This document shows, piece after piece, positions 1 through 9,827 of a DNA stretch of 64,000 bases. Position numbers and translations under genes: made by a program. Origin of the DNA: Paracoccus albicereus (GTDB lineage Bacteria > Pseudomonadota > Alphaproteobacteria > Rhodobacterales > Rhodobacteraceae). A model generated the notes under the pieces. It saw only the letters and a program-made list of their open reading frames with translations. It made no database searches and had not been told where the DNA came from. Position 1 is the first letter of the stretch. Every line of letters begins with the position of its first letter. The DNA lies in assembly GCF_024359525.1 (NCBI RefSeq), contig NZ_JAKZEU010000001.1:434001-498000 (forward strand), read 5' to 3'.

Positions 1-850
1 TGCTCACCGGCACCTGGCACGCCAGAATCTTGCCGTCGCGCAGGAAGATCGCGTGCTCCTGCACCTCGATGAAGATGTAGAGATCGCCCGCTGGTCCGCC
101 ACGCAGGCCGGCCTCGCCCTCGCCAGCAAGGCGGATTCGGGTGCCGGTCTCGACACCCGCGGGAATGGTGACGGACAGTGTGCGATCCTTCTGCACCCGG
201 CCAGCGCCGGCGCAGGAGGTGCACGGGTTCTTGACGATCTGGCCCTGGCCGCCGCAAGTCGGGCAGCTGCGCTCGACGGTAAAGAAACCCTGCTGGGCGC
301 GCACCTTGCCCATGCCCGCACAGGTCGGACAGGTGGCAGGCTGGGTCGCGCCCTCGGCCCCGGTGCCCTCGCATTCGCTGCAGGCGATCGAGCCCGGAAC
401 GGTGATGGATTTCTGCAGCCCGCCGAAAGCCTCTTCCAGCGTAACGCGCAGGTTGTATCGCAGATCCTGACCGCGCTGGGCGCGCGAGCGCCCGCCGCCA
501 CCGGGGCCACGACGGCCCCCCATCATGTCGCCGAACAGATCCTCGAAAACGTCGGCAAAAGCGCTACCGAAATCGGCGTTTCCGCCGCGCGCGCCGCCAA
601 AGCCCTGCCCGAAACCTTGCCCGCCCTCGAAGGCAGCATGGCCGAAACGATCATAGGCGGCCTTGCGCTGGTCGTCCTTGAGACAGTCATAAGCCTCGTT
701 CACCTCCTTGAACTGGGCTTCGGACTGTTCGTTTCCGCGGTTTCGGTCGGGATGCAGCTCCTTCGCCTTCTGGCGATAGGCGCGCTTGATCTCGTCGACG
801 GATGCACCGCGCGTGATCCCCAGAACCTCGTAATAACAGCGTTTGGCCAT
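1..850 (-). CDS. dnaJ: Chaperone DnaJ (3' part cut by window edge)
   Basis: Hsp40 co-chaperone that stimulates the DnaK ATPase and delivers unfolded clients in the cytoplasm. The minus-strand reading from ATG 850-848 is open to the window edge, about 283 codons. The J domain carries HPD at residues 33-35, followed by a Gly/Phe-rich linker ([10 protein letters not shown] region) and four CxxCxGxG zinc repeats ([32 protein letters not shown]). The C-terminal client-binding part is partly missing, because the family is usually about 370-385 residues long. It lies 76 bp downstream of dnaK on the same strand, separated by a hairpin. Identification is secure; only the 3' end is unseen. Confidence 0.96.
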   Translation of the reverse strand, partial: MAKRCYYEVLGITRGASVDEIKRAYRQKAKELHPDRNRGNEQSEAQFKEVNEAYDCLKDDQRKAAYDRFGHAAFEGGQGFGQGFGGARGGNADFGSAFADVFEDLFGDMMGGRRGPGGGGRSRAQRGQDLRYNLRVTLEEAFGGLQKSITVPGSIACSECEGTGAEGATQPATCPTCAGMGKVRAQQGFFTVERSCPTCGGQGQIVKNPCTSCAGAGRVQKDRTLSVTIPAGVETGTRIRLAGEGEAGLRGGPAGDLYIFIEVQEHAIFLRDGKILACQVPVS

Positions 851-876
851 GGCGTCGTCACGTCCTGAATGAAGAA

Positions 877-908
877 GGGCCGGCCCTCGGTTTCAACCGG
901 GCCGGCCC
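877..908 (-). other. Inverted repeat between dnaK and dnaJ
   Basis: The 10-bp palindrome GGGCCGGCCC occurs twice (877-886 and 899-908), with CGGTT/AACCG pairing between them, so the whole 32 bp can fold into one long GC-rich hairpin. No T-tract follows it in the direction of transcription (minus). It looks more like an mRNA-stability or attenuation element setting the dnaK:dnaJ ratio than a full terminator. That role is inference. Confidence 0.5.
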
Positions 909-926
909 AAGCGTTGCGGCCTGGGA

Positions 927-2846
927 TCAGCCGCGTTTCTTGTTGTCGTCGTCGAGGTCCTCGAAATCGGCGTCGACGATGTCGTCGTCCACATCGCGCG
1001 GGCTGTCTTCGTCGGACTCACCGGCCTCACCCTCGGATTGCTGCGACTTGTAGATCGCTTCGCCGAGCTTCATCGAGGCTTCCATCACGTTCTGAATGCC
1101 CGACTTGATCTTGCCGGAATCCTCGGATTTCAGCGCCTCTTCCAGCGCCCCGATCGAGAGTTCGATCGCCTCGACGGTCGAGCCGTCGACCTTGTCACCG
1201 TGCTCTTCCAGCGACTTGCGGGTCGAATGAATCAGGCTTTCCGCCTGGTTCTTGGCCTCGACCAGCTCGCGGCGACCCTTGTCAGCCTCGGCATTGTCCT
1301 CGGCGTCCTTGACCATCTGTTCAATGTCCTCATCGGACAGACCGCCCGACGCCTGGATGGTGATCTTCTGTTCCTTGCCGGTTCCCTTGTCGCGGGCACT
1401 GACCGAAACGATGCCGTTGGCGTCGATGTCGAACGTCACCTCGATCTGGGGCATGCCGCGCGGTGCGGGTGGGATGTCCTCCAGATTGAACTGGCCCAGC
1501 ATCTTGTTGTCCGCAGCCATCTCGCGCTCGCCCTGGAAGACACGGATCGTCACCGCGTTCTGGTTGTCTTCGGCGGTCGAGAAGATCTGGCTCTTCTTGG
1601 TCGGGATCGTGGTGTTGCGATCGATCAGGCGAGTGAACACGCCACCCAGCGTCTCGATGCCCAGGGACAGCGGGGTCACGTCCAGCAGCACGACGTCCTT
1701 GACGTCACCCTGCAGAACACCGCCCTGAACCGCAGCGCCAAGTGCCACGACCTCGTCGGGGTTGACGCCCTTATGCGGCTCCTTGCCGAAGAACTTGGTC
1801 ACTTCCTCGACCACCATCGGCATCCGTGTCTGACCGCCGACGAGGATCACCTCGTCGATGTCGTCCTTCTTGACGCCGGCGTCCTTCATCGCGTCCTGAC
1901 AGGGCTTCAGCGTGCGCTTGACCAGCTCACCCACCAGCGATTCCAGCTTCGCGCGGGTCAGCTTCATGACCATGTGCAGCGGCGTGCCGGTGTCCTTGTC
2001 CATCGAGATGAACGGCTGGTTGATCTCGGTCTGGCTGGAGGACGACAGCTCGATCTTGGCCTTTTCGGCGGCTTCCTTCAGCCGCTGCAATGCCATCTTG
2101 TCCTTGGTCAGATCGACGCCGTGCTCTTTCTTGAACTCGTCGGCGAGGTAATTGACGATCCGCATGTCGAAGTCTTCGCCGCCGAGGAACGTGTCCCCGT
2201 TGGTCGACTTCACCTCGAAAAGGCCGTCGTCGATTTCCAGGATGGTGATGTCGAAGGTGCCGCCGCCGAGGTCATAGACCGCAATCGTCTTGCTTTCCTT
2301 CTTGTCGAGCCCGTAGGCCAGCGCGGCGGCGGTCGGCTCGTTGATGATGCGCAGCACTTCAAGACCGGCAATCTTGCCGGCGTCCTTGGTCGCCTGACGC
2401 TGGGCGTCGTTGAAATAGGCCGGAACGGTGATGACGGCCTGCTCGACCTTTTCACCCAGATAGCTTTCGGCGGTGGCCTTCATCTTCTGCAGGATCATGG
2501 CGCTGATCTGCGCGGGCGAATAGTTCTCGCCTTTCGCCTCGACCCAGGCGTCGCCATTGCCGCCATCGACGATCGTGTAGGGGACGAGTTTCTTGTCCTT
2601 CTCGACCTCGGGGTCGGTCAGACGGCGCCCGACGAGACGCTTGACGGCGAAGATGGTGTTGGTGGGGTTCGTCACCGCCTGGCGCTTGGCAGGCTGGCCG
2701 ACCAGACGTTCGCTGTCGGTGAAGGCGACGATCGACGGCGTGGTGCGCGCCCCTTCGGAGTTCTCGATAACCTTCGGCTGGCTGCCGTCCATGATGGCGA
2801 CGCAGCTGTTCGTCGTGCCGAGGTCGATGCCGATGACTTTGGACAT
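927..2846 (-). CDS. dnaK: Chaperone DnaK (Hsp70)
   Basis: ATP-driven cytoplasmic Hsp70 that works with DnaJ and GrpE in folding and in heat-shock control. 639 residues, normal for the family. The start at 2846 gives the canonical N-terminus [15 protein letters not shown]; the frame runs 54 codons further upstream, but through the promoter region, so the longer start was rejected. Phosphate-loop and adenosine motifs are visible ([22 protein letters not shown]), the linker is [12 protein letters not shown], and the acidic C-terminus ends in [13 protein letters not shown], the alphaproteobacterial version of the tail. It is the first gene of a dnaK-dnaJ operon. Confidence 0.98.
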   Translation of the reverse strand: MSKVIGIDLGTTNSCVAIMDGSQPKVIENSEGARTTPSIVAFTDSERLVGQPAKRQAVTNPTNTIFAVKRLVGRRLTDPEVEKDKKLVPYTIVDGGNGDAWVEAKGENYSPAQISAMILQKMKATAESYLGEKVEQAVITVPAYFNDAQRQATKDAGKIAGLEVLRIINEPTAAALAYGLDKKESKTIAVYDLGGGTFDITILEIDDGLFEVKSTNGDTFLGGEDFDMRIVNYLADEFKKEHGVDLTKDKMALQRLKEAAEKAKIELSSSSQTEINQPFISMDKDTGTPLHMVMKLTRAKLESLVGELVKRTLKPCQDAMKDAGVKKDDIDEVILVGGQTRMPMVVEEVTKFFGKEPHKGVNPDEVVALGAAVQGGVLQGDVKDVVLLDVTPLSLGIETLGGVFTRLIDRNTTIPTKKSQIFSTAEDNQNAVTIRVFQGEREMAADNKMLGQFNLEDIPPAPRGMPQIEVTFDIDANGIVSVSARDKGTGKEQKITIQASGGLSDEDIEQMVKDAEDNAEADKGRRELVEAKNQAESLIHSTRKSLEEHGDKVDGSTVEAIELSIGALEEALKSEDSGKIKSGIQNVMEASMKLGEAIYKSQQSEGEAGESDEDSPRDVDDDIVDADFEDLDDDNKKRG

Positions 2847-2954
2847 GTTTCTCACAACCTTTCTTGCGGCGATATATGGTCTTCGGGTCCAGATCGGCCC
2901 CCGCGGACCTATCCCTTGACGTGTCCGGCCAGGGGGCCGGTTGGTTCGGAAGGG

Positions 2955-2984
2955 TATATAGGAAGGCGATTTTACGGCTGCAAG
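2955..2984 (-). promoter_or_regulatory. Heat-shock (RpoH-like) promoter of dnaK
   Basis: On the minus strand CTTGCAG (2984-2978) and CTATATA (2961-2955) are separated by 16 bp. This matches the general form of alphaproteobacterial sigma-32 promoters (CTTGNN, about 16-18 bp, CNTATAT) and would also be readable by sigma-70. Transcription would start near 2947, leaving a leader of about 100 nt before dnaK. Confidence 0.6.
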
Positions 2985-3027
2985 CGCCGCGGCACGCTCG
3001 CCCTTCACCCGGGGCGCGACAACCTCG

Positions 3028-3849
3028 TCACTGCCCGGCAGACCAGCTGAGCGAGACCTTACGGCGCGTCGTGAATTCGAGCATCAAGCCGACCATCAGC
3101 ACGGCGAGCGTGAAATAGACAGGATACAGGACCCATGTCCGATGCGGTGAATAATTGATGAACGCGAATCCGCGGGTCTGGTCGATCAGATGGAACAGCG
3201 GGTTCCACGCGAAGTATGGCATCAGCGCTGTCGGCATCAGGTTAGCCACGAACATCTTGCCCGAAGCGACCATGTTCAGACGCTGATAGACCAGCGTCAG
3301 CAGCTTCGTTCCCCTTGGCCACCAGGGCTTGATCGCAAGGAAGACCAGACCCACCGCGCAGCCCGAAGTCCAGGCAAGGATCAGCATCGCAAGGCAGGCG
3401 CGCCAGTTTTCCAGATGCACCGGTTGAAAGACGACGTGGTACAGGATGAGCAACGCGAAACAGGCGATGATCTGATGATACAACGCTGCCAGCGCCGCAC
3501 CGGCCATCAGGATCACGCTGTTCAAGGGCGCGTGGTTGTTCATTCCCGAGGTCAGGGCACCCGAGCCGGAAACGGCACCGACCGCCTTGATGTGGGTCAT
3601 GAACATGATGATCCCACTGAAAAGGTAGATGATGAAGTCCCCGCGCACGGGCGACGTGCGGACGCGGATCAGGTAGAACATCAGCAGGAAGCCCAGAAGC
3701 ATCAGCAGGTTCTGGGCGATCACCATCAGAAGCCCGAGGATCGCGTTGCGATCGTTCTGGCGCAGGTTGTAGACGGTCTGGTGATAGGACAACGCCAGCG
3801 TCGTCAATGCCGCCTGGGCCAGGTTCTGATTCTTGCGCGGGACGAACAT
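3028..3849 (-). CDS. Capsular polysaccharide ABC-2 export permease (KpsM-like)
   Basis: Inner-membrane permease of an ABC-2 type polysaccharide exporter. 273 residues with about six hydrophobic segments (around residues 35-60, 75-95, 110-145, 155-180 and two near the C-terminus), the topology and length of the KpsM/BexB/CtrC family. The start at 3849 ([10 protein letters not shown]) was chosen because the frame upstream only mirrors cysQ on the other strand. It is divergent from cysQ-kdsB; KdsB makes CMP-Kdo, which primes the lipid anchor of ABC-exported capsules. No partner ATPase (KpsT) lies in the window, so the exporter is incomplete here. Family confidence is good; the exact polysaccharide is unknown. 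Confidence 0.8.
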   Translation of the reverse strand: MFVPRKNQNLAQAALTTLALSYHQTVYNLRQNDRNAILGLLMVIAQNLLMLLGFLLMFYLIRVRTSPVRGDFIIYLFSGIIMFMTHIKAVGAVSGSGALTSGMNNHAPLNSVILMAGAALAALYHQIIACFALLILYHVVFQPVHLENWRACLAMLILAWTSGCAVGLVFLAIKPWWPRGTKLLTLVYQRLNMVASGKMFVANLMPTALMPYFAWNPLFHLIDQTRGFAFINYSPHRTWVLYPVYFTLAVLMVGLMLEFTTRRKVSLSWSAGQ

Positions 3850-3984
3850 GGCAGGCGCTGTCGCTCGATGAGGGTGCCGGCAAACAAGCGCTTGCCCATT
3901 GCATTCCTCGAAATCATAGGCAAACAGGGTCGCAAACTCAACCTGCGCCGCGCCGGCAGGGCCCGTACGACCGAGGGAAAGTAG

Positions 3985-4782
3985 ATGGATTTCGAACGAT
4001 TGACAGCCGAGATGCGTCGCCTCGCCATCGCCGCCGGCGATCGGATCATGGCGGTCTATTCGGCCGAGGATTTCGAGGTCCGCTCGAAATCCGACGATTC
4101 CCCAGTGACAGAGGCCGACGAGGCGGCGGACGCCCTGATCGCCGAGGGGCTGCGCGCAGCCTTCCCCGACATCCCGCTGGTGACCGAAGAGCAATCGGCG
4201 ACGCACGACGAAAAGGCGCAGACCTTCCTGATCGTCGATCCGCTGGACGGCACGAAGGAGTTCGTTCAGCGTCGCGGCGATTTTACCGTCAACATCGCTT
4301 ATGTCGAAAACGGCGTACCGGTTCGCGGCGTCGTCTATGCGCCTGCGAAAGAACGGCTTTTTTACACGACTGCGGACGGCCGCTCGGTCGAGGAAAAGGG
4401 GCCGTTCGGTGAGGCACCAGGTAGCGTCGAGCCCGTGGGCGTCAATCCGACGCCCGACAATCGTGGCCTCATGGTCGTTGCATCGAAATCACATCGTGAT
4501 GCCGCGACCGATGCGTATATCGCGCAATACGGCGTGCGCGACATGACGTCGGCCGGCTCCTCGCTGAAGTTCTGCCTGGTGGCGACGGGTGAGGCGGACC
4601 TGTATCCGCGGCTTGGCCGGACGATGGAATGGGACACGGCGGCTGGCGACGCCGTCCTGCGCGGCGCGGGCGGCGAAGTGGTGCGCTTCGACGATCACAC
4701 CCCGCTCGCCTACGGCAAGCCGGGCTTCGAGAACCCGTTCTTTATCTCCTTCGCGCCCGGCGTTTTGCTGGTCAAGGACTGA
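3985..4782 (+). CDS. cysQ: 3'(2'),5'-bisphosphate nucleotidase CysQ
   Basis: Inositol-monophosphatase-fold phosphatase that hydrolyses 3'-phosphoadenosine 5'-phosphate (PAP), the by-product of PAPS-dependent sulfation, to AMP. 265 residues. The metal motif DPLDGT is at residues 85-90 with the upstream acidic VTEE around 66-69, and the second metal motif WDTAAGDAVLRGAGG is near the C-terminus. GGGAAAG lies just before the start. It is followed after 4 bp by kdsB, so the two are probably co-transcribed. With a sulfotransferase gene 7 kb downstream, a role in clearing PAP during polysaccharide sulfation is a reasonable inference; general sulfur assimilation is the alternative. Confidence 0.9.
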   Translation: MDFERLTAEMRRLAIAAGDRIMAVYSAEDFEVRSKSDDSPVTEADEAADALIAEGLRAAFPDIPLVTEEQSATHDEKAQTFLIVDPLDGTKEFVQRRGDFTVNIAYVENGVPVRGVVYAPAKERLFYTTADGRSVEEKGPFGEAPGSVEPVGVNPTPDNRGLMVVASKSHRDAATDAYIAQYGVRDMTSAGSSLKFCLVATGEADLYPRLGRTMEWDTAAGDAVLRGAGGEVVRFDDHTPLAYGKPGFENPFFISFAPGVLLVKD

Positions 4783-4786
4783 GCCT

Positions 4787-5590
4787 ATGTCGGGCGTCGT
4801 CATCGTCATTCCCGCCCGCTTCGCCTCGACCCGCTATCCGGGCAAACCGCTTGTCGAGCTCCGCGGTGCGACGGGCGAGGCGCGCAGCCTGATCCGTCGC
4901 AGCTGGGATGCCGCGATGGAGGTTGCCGGCATCGACCGCGTCATCGTGGCGACCGACGATGAGCGCATCGCTGCCCATGCGCACGATTTTGGAGCGGACG
5001 TCGCGATGACGTCGACCTCCTGCAGAAACGGAACCGAGCGCTGTGCCGAAGCCGTGGAAAATCTTGGCCTGAGCGCTGATATCGTCGTCAACCTGCAGGG
5101 CGATGCGCCACTGACACCCGCATGGTTCATCGAGGACTTGGTCGCCGGCCTTCGCGCAGACGCCACCGCAGGCGTGGCGACGCCGGTTCTGCCGACTTCG
5201 GGAGCCATGCGTCAGGACCTGATCGCCGATCGCCATGCGGGCCGGGTGGGCGGCACCACGGCCGTCTTCGCCGCTGACATGGGCGCCCTCTACTTTTCCA
5301 AAGAGGTGATCCCGTTCGCGGCCGGCTCGTTCGATCCTGCCGAGCCAAGCCCGGTTTTTCACCACGTCGGTGTCTATGCTTACCGTCCAGACGCGCTGAA
5401 AGCCTATCCGACCTGGGCCGAAGGGCCGCTTGAACGGCTGGAGGGGCTTGAACAGCTGCGCTTCCTGGAAAACGGACGTCGCGTCCTTTGCGTTCGTGTC
5501 GAGGCCCGTGGCCGTCAGTTCTGGGAACTGAACAACCCTGAAGACGTTCCGCGTCTGGAACGGATGATGGCGGATATGTCGATCAGTTGA
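4787..5590 (+). CDS. kdsB: 3-deoxy-manno-octulosonate cytidylyltransferase
   Basis: Activates Kdo with CTP to CMP-Kdo for LPS core or capsule lipid-anchor synthesis. 267 residues, slightly longer than the usual 245-255. The N-terminus VVIVIPARFASTRYPGKPL carries the nucleotidyltransferase motif (PAR-STR-PGKPL), followed by VATDDERI, NGTERCAEA and NLQGDAPL, all diagnostic of KdsB. The start at 4787 is 4 bp after the cysQ stop; the longer frame from 4589 lies inside cysQ and was rejected. The context with a KpsM-like permease favours capsule over LPS, but both may use this enzyme. Confidence 0.93.
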   Translation: MSGVVIVIPARFASTRYPGKPLVELRGATGEARSLIRRSWDAAMEVAGIDRVIVATDDERIAAHAHDFGADVAMTSTSCRNGTERCAEAVENLGLSADIVVNLQGDAPLTPAWFIEDLVAGLRADATAGVATPVLPTSGAMRQDLIADRHAGRVGGTTAVFAADMGALYFSKEVIPFAAGSFDPAEPSPVFHHVGVYAYRPDALKAYPTWAEGPLERLEGLEQLRFLENGRRVLCVRVEARGRQFWELNNPEDVPRLERMMADMSIS

Positions 5591-5783
5591 AATTCATGTG
5601 GCAGGTGATCGCCAAGTGTATTCACAACGCGTCATCTCGCTTGTTGGCGTGCATATTGGACAAAACAAGATCGGCCAGTTTACCCTACTTCTGTTAGAAC
5701 CTTGATCCGCGCCGTTGGGCGCACCATAAACGAACCGAAACGGAACCGTCCTCGCGACGGCCGCTCAGACAGGAGTTGTCCGA

Positions 5784-6677
5784 ATGAGTCGCAAGGTCAC
5801 GAAGGCGATCTTCCCCGTCGCCGGTCTAGGAACGCGTTTCCTGCCCGCAACCAAGAGCATCCCGAAAGAGATCATGACGCTGGTCGACCGGCCCTTGATC
5901 CAATACGCGATCGATGAAGCCCGCGCTGCCGGTATCAAGGAATTCATCTTCGTCACGTCGCGCGGGAAGGGCGCGCTGGAAGATTACTTCGACCACGCGC
6001 ACGAACTGGAAGCCAGCCTGCGAAAGTCAGGCAAGAACGAGCTTCTCGACATCCTGCGCACCACGAACATGGAGTCGGGCGCAATTGCCTATATCCGGCA
6101 GCACAAGGCGCTCGGCCTGGGGCACGCGGTCTGGTGTGCGCGCCGTTTGGTCCACAACGAGCCATTCGCGGTGATTCTGACCGATGACGTGATCATGGGC
6201 GAACCGCCCTGCCTGCAGCAGATGATCGAAGCGCATGAGGAGACCGGCGGCAGTATGGTCGCCACGATGGAGGTCGCCGCCGACAAGACGCAGGCCTACG
6301 GCGTTCTCGACGTGGTTGAAGATATGGGCGCAATCGTCCGTGCGCGTGGCGTGGTCGAAAAGCCCGCGCCCGGTACTGCGCCCTCAAACCTCGCGGTCAT
6401 CGGACGCTACATTCTTTCGCCGACCGTGATGCAAAACCTCAACAAGCTGAAGCAGGGCTCGGGCGGCGAAATCCAGTTGACGGACGCCATCGCCGACGAC
6501 ATTCAGGAAGGCCGGGACGTCTATGGCCTTCGCTTCCGTGGGCAGCGCTTCGACTGCGGGTCCAAAGCTGGATTCCTTCAGGCAACGGTCGCCTTCGGAC
6601 TGGCACGGGATGAGCTGAAGGATGAGTTCGGCGACTACCTTGCCGACGTCATGGCGATGCGTCGCGCCGCAGAATAG
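5784..6677 (+). CDS. galU: UTP-glucose-1-phosphate uridylyltransferase
   Basis: Makes UDP-glucose from UTP and glucose-1-phosphate for surface polysaccharides. 297 residues, typical. The N-terminal signature GLGTRFLPATKSIPKEIM and the following DRPLIQYAIDEA are diagnostic of GalU; later come LTDDVI and the lysine-containing VVEKPAPG. AGGAG precedes the start. The 193-bp gap after kdsB is AT-richer than its surroundings (5640-5705) and probably holds the promoter, though I could not fix a clean -35/-10 pair. It runs with galE 4 bp downstream. Confidence 0.95.
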   Translation: MSRKVTKAIFPVAGLGTRFLPATKSIPKEIMTLVDRPLIQYAIDEARAAGIKEFIFVTSRGKGALEDYFDHAHELEASLRKSGKNELLDILRTTNMESGAIAYIRQHKALGLGHAVWCARRLVHNEPFAVILTDDVIMGEPPCLQQMIEAHEETGGSMVATMEVAADKTQAYGVLDVVEDMGAIVRARGVVEKPAPGTAPSNLAVIGRYILSPTVMQNLNKLKQGSGGEIQLTDAIADDIQEGRDVYGLRFRGQRFDCGSKAGFLQATVAFGLARDELKDEFGDYLADVMAMRRAAE

Positions 6678-6681
6678 GGTC

Positions 6682-7668
6682 ATGCCCGAGAAAGTTTTGG
6701 TCACCGGCGGCGCGGGTTATATCGGCTCGCATGCTTGCAAGGCACTGGCTCGGGCGGGCCACATCCCAGTCACATTCGACAATTTCTCGACCGGCTGGCG
6801 CGACGCCGTTCGCTTTGGTCCAATGGTCGAGGGTGACCTGCTGGACCGCGGCGCACTGGACGCAGCGTTTGAAAAGCACCGCCCTGACGCGGTGATGCAT
6901 TTCGCGGCGCTGAGCCAAGTCGGCGAAGCGGTAAGAGAGCCGGGCCTGTACTGGCGCGTGAACGTCGGCGGTTCGCTGAACCTGATCGAAGCGGCCTTGG
7001 CCGCGGGTGTCAAACGCTTCGTCTTTTCTTCGACCTGCGCGACTTACGGCGATCAGGATGGTGTCGTCCTGACCGAGGATACGCCGCAAGCACCACTCAA
7101 CGCCTACGGGGCCAGCAAGCGTGCGATCGAAGACATGCTGGCGGATTTTGCTGTGTCGGATGGATTGGAAAGCGTCATCTTTCGCTATTTCAACGTGGCG
7201 GGTGCCGACCCTGAAGGAGAGGTCGGCGAGCATCATCAACCCGAAACGCATCTCATCCCCTTGATCCTCGATGCCGTGGACGGACGCAGACCTGCGCTGA
7301 CCATCAACGGGACCGATTATCCGACGGCGGATGGCACCTGCATCCGCGATTATGTCCACGTCATGGACCTGGTGGAGGCACATGTGGCCGGGCTGGACTG
7401 GTTGCGCGCAGGCAAGGGAAGCCGTGTCTTCTGCCTTGGCACAGGGACGGGCTTTTCGGTTCGAGAGGTGGTGGCCGAGACGCGCCATGTCACAAACCGT
7501 ACGGTGCCGATGCAGGACGGTCCGCGTCGCCCCGGCGATGCAGTGACGCTGGTCTGCGGTAGCGAGCGCGCGCGCACCGAACTGGGCTGGCAAGCCGACC
7601 GATCGACCATGGCGCAGATGATCGCTGACGCATGGCGGTGGCACCAGAACGGACATTACGACCGTTGA
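6682..7668 (+). CDS. galE: UDP-glucose 4-epimerase
   Basis: Extended short-chain dehydrogenase that interconverts UDP-glucose and UDP-galactose with bound NAD. 328 residues. The NAD motif GGAGYIGSH is at residues 8-16, the Ser/Thr of SSTCATYG and the catalytic YxxxK (YGASK) follow, and the C-terminal RPGDAV motif is present. The start at 6682 (MPEKVLVTGG) was preferred over a frame extension that overlaps galU. It immediately follows galU, so the pair supplies UDP-Glc and UDP-Gal to the glycosyltransferases encoded next. Confidence 0.95.
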   Translation: MPEKVLVTGGAGYIGSHACKALARAGHIPVTFDNFSTGWRDAVRFGPMVEGDLLDRGALDAAFEKHRPDAVMHFAALSQVGEAVREPGLYWRVNVGGSLNLIEAALAAGVKRFVFSSTCATYGDQDGVVLTEDTPQAPLNAYGASKRAIEDMLADFAVSDGLESVIFRYFNVAGADPEGEVGEHHQPETHLIPLILDAVDGRRPALTINGTDYPTADGTCIRDYVHVMDLVEAHVAGLDWLRAGKGSRVFCLGTGTGFSVREVVAETRHVTNRTVPMQDGPRRPGDAVTLVCGSERARTELGWQADRSTMAQMIADAWRWHQNGHYDR

Positions 7669-8699
7669 GCGATCGCTCTGCCGCGCGACTACGACGTTTG
7701 TGGTCGGCTTGGCGGTTGCGCTGGAAGCGACGCCAGCTTTTGTGGCGCGCGATCCGAGCAAAGGGAGCGTTGTCGCTCGTCAAGAACTGGACGGATCAAA
7801 TCCGCCGAGGTGACGTGTTGGCCTTTTGCTGCCTGCGCAACGAGATCCAGCGTTTACCGCATTGGCTCGATCATTATCGCTCGTTGGGGGTGGCGCATTT
7901 CCTGATCGTGGACAACGCAAGCCACGACGGTTCGACAGAAATGCTTGCTGGGCAGCCCGATGTCTCGCTGTGGTCCACTGATCACGCCTACCGGTCGGCT
8001 AGATTCGGCATGGATTGGCTGAGTTGGCTGCTTCTCCGCTATGGACACGGTCACTGGTGTCTGACCGTCGATGCGGACGAATTGCTGATCTACCCGCATC
8101 ATGACAGCCACGATCTGAGGAAGCTCGTCACACAGCTCGAGGCGATGGGCGTTCCGGCGATGGGCGCGCTCATGGTCGATCTCTATCCGCGCGCGTCGCT
8201 GGGAACACCGATGGACGGGGGTCAGTCGCCACTGGATTATTTGGGCTGGTTCGATGCAGGCCCCTACGAGACTCAGATCCAGCAACCAAGGCGCAACCGC
8301 TGGACGCGGGGCGGGGTCAGGGCGCGCGTCTTCTTCAGCGACCGCCCGCATCGCGCACCGACTTTGAACAAGCTGCCATTGGTGCGCTGGAACAGGCGCT
8401 TCGCCTATACCAATTCGACCCATGCGGCGCTGCCGCCCCGCCTGAACGACGCGTGGGACGGCCCCGGCGATCCGCGCCTGTCAGGCATTCTGCTGCACAC
8501 GAAATTCCTGCCCGATGCGATTGCCCGGGGTCGGGAGGATATCAGTCGCCGTCAGCACTTCGCCGACCCCGACGCGTTCCGACCTTATTATGATGCGCTC
8601 GCAAGCGCTCCGTGCCTTTGGCATTCAAGATCTCGTCAGCTCGGCGATTGGCGCGATTTCGTGTCCGCCGGGCTGATGGGCACAGGCGACTGGCACTAA
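7632..8699 (+). CDS. Family 2-type glycosyltransferase
   Basis: Probable cytoplasmic glycosyltransferase of the Glyco_tranf_2_4 group (GT-A fold). 355 residues. The N-terminal 45 are very Arg-rich, then come the fold's first motif LRNEIQRLPHWLDHY, the IVDNASHDGS loop and the metal-binding DADEL (DxD-like) followed by YPHHD. The ATG at 7632 overlaps the end of galE by 37 bp and has no clear ribosome binding site; a TTG at 7665 sharing bases with the galE stop is a good alternative. It is clearly paralogous to the next gene: the order of motifs and the C-terminal LLHAKFL-type segment are the same. The donor and acceptor sugars cannot be read from the sequence. Confidence 0.8.
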   Translation: MAVAPERTLRPLSDRSAARLRRLWSAWRLRWKRRQLLWRAIRAKGALSLVKNWTDQIRRGDVLAFCCLRNEIQRLPHWLDHYRSLGVAHFLIVDNASHDGSTEMLAGQPDVSLWSTDHAYRSARFGMDWLSWLLLRYGHGHWCLTVDADELLIYPHHDSHDLRKLVTQLEAMGVPAMGALMVDLYPRASLGTPMDGGQSPLDYLGWFDAGPYETQIQQPRRNRWTRGGVRARVFFSDRPHRAPTLNKLPLVRWNRRFAYTNSTHAALPPRLNDAWDGPGDPRLSGILLHTKFLPDAIARGREDISRRQHFADPDAFRPYYDALASAPCLWHSRSRQLGDWRDFVSAGLMGTGDWH

Positions 8700-8801
8700 G
8701 AAATATGATGCGAAAAATCCTTGCGATTGCCGATCCGGTTGCGCCAGTTTGCAGACAACGCTTGATTGTAAAGTTGAAAGGGCACAACCGGGAGGCATGG
8801 G

Positions 8802-9827
8802 TTGATCGCGCGCATTCGAGCCGCGCTGAAGCAGTTGCGTCGTCGCGCCGAGCGGCAGCGCCTGTTGGCCCGTGCGATTCGCCGCCGCCGTCAGATCACA
8901 ATCGTCCGGGACCGGACCGGAGGGATTGGACCGCGTGATCTGCTGGTGTTCACCACCCTGCGCAACGAGGCCGCCCGCCTACCTTATTTCCTGGATTACT
9001 ATCGCAAGATTGGCATCGACCACTTCCTGATCGTCGACAACGCCAGCACCGATGGTGGTTCGGACTTCCTTGCGCAACAGCCCGACGTATCGCTTTGGCG
9101 GACGCAGGCCAGCTACAAGGCCGCACGCTTTGGCATGGATTGGCTGGGCTGGCTGCTTTTTCGGCACGGCCATGGCCATTGGTGTCTGACGGTCGATCCG
9201 GACGAATTCCTTGTCTACCCCCACTGCGATGCACGCCCCCTGCGCGCGCTTACCGACTGGCTGGAATCGTCGGGGACCCGCAGCTTTCCGGCGATGCTGC
9301 TCGACATGTATCCCGACGATGCGCTGGACGCGAAGCCCTACGCGCCAGGCGAAGACCCGTTCTCGATCGCGCGCTGGTTCGATCCGGCGAACTACACGAT
9401 TCGCAAGAACCGAACCTATGACAACCTATGGATACAAGGGGGACCGCGTTCGCGGACCTTCTTCGCCGATGACCCGCTGGCCGGCCCGGCGCTGAACAAG
9501 ATTCCGCTGGTGAAGTGGAATCGCCGCTACGCCTACGTCAGTTCCACGCACATGCTGCTTCCCCGGGGCCTGAACCGAACCTATGATGAGGAGGGCGGTG
9601 AGATGGCCTCTGGCTGTCTGCTGCATGCGAAGTTTCTGTCCACTTTCGGCGCGAAGGCGACAGAGGAACTGGACCGGCGGCAGCACTATGCCAACAGTCG
9701 CGAATACCGTGCTTACCAGGCGGGGCTGATGGGCCGCTCACGATTGTGGTGCGCGCAGTCGCAGGAATATCGTGACTGGCATCAGCTTGAGGACCTTGGC
9801 CTGATGTCGCGCGGGCACTGGGCGTGA
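8802..9827 (+). CDS. Family 2-type glycosyltransferase (paralogue)
   Basis: Second copy of the preceding glycosyltransferase, 341 residues: basic N-terminus, LRNEAARLPYFLDYYRKIG, VDNASTDGG, and DPDEFLVYPHCD as the DxD-like metal site. The start codon is TTG at 8802. A nearby ATG at 8798 is out of frame and stops after two codons, while GGGAGG at 8790-8795 sits six bases before the TTG and decides the start. The 102 bp between the two paralogues hold no further gene. It overlaps the next gene by GTGA, so translation is coupled. Tandem duplication followed by specialisation is the simplest history. Confidence 0.82.
   Translation: MIARIRAALKQLRRRAERQRLLARAIRRRRQITIVRDRTGGIGPRDLLVFTTLRNEAARLPYFLDYYRKIGIDHFLIVDNASTDGGSDFLAQQPDVSLWRTQASYKAARFGMDWLGWLLFRHGHGHWCLTVDPDEFLVYPHCDARPLRALTDWLESSGTRSFPAMLLDMYPDDALDAKPYAPGEDPFSIARWFDPANYTIRKNRTYDNLWIQGGPRSRTFFADDPLAGPALNKIPLVKWNRRYAYVSSTHMLLPRGLNRTYDEEGGEMASGCLLHAKFLSTFGAKATEELDRRQHYANSREYRAYQAGLMGRSRLWCAQSQEYRDWHQLEDLGLMSRGHWA

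Noticed and set aside
1038..3050. 670-codon plus-strand open frame opposite dnaK
   Set aside because: Mirror of dnaK caused by GC-biased third positions; no family likeness and no ribosome binding site.
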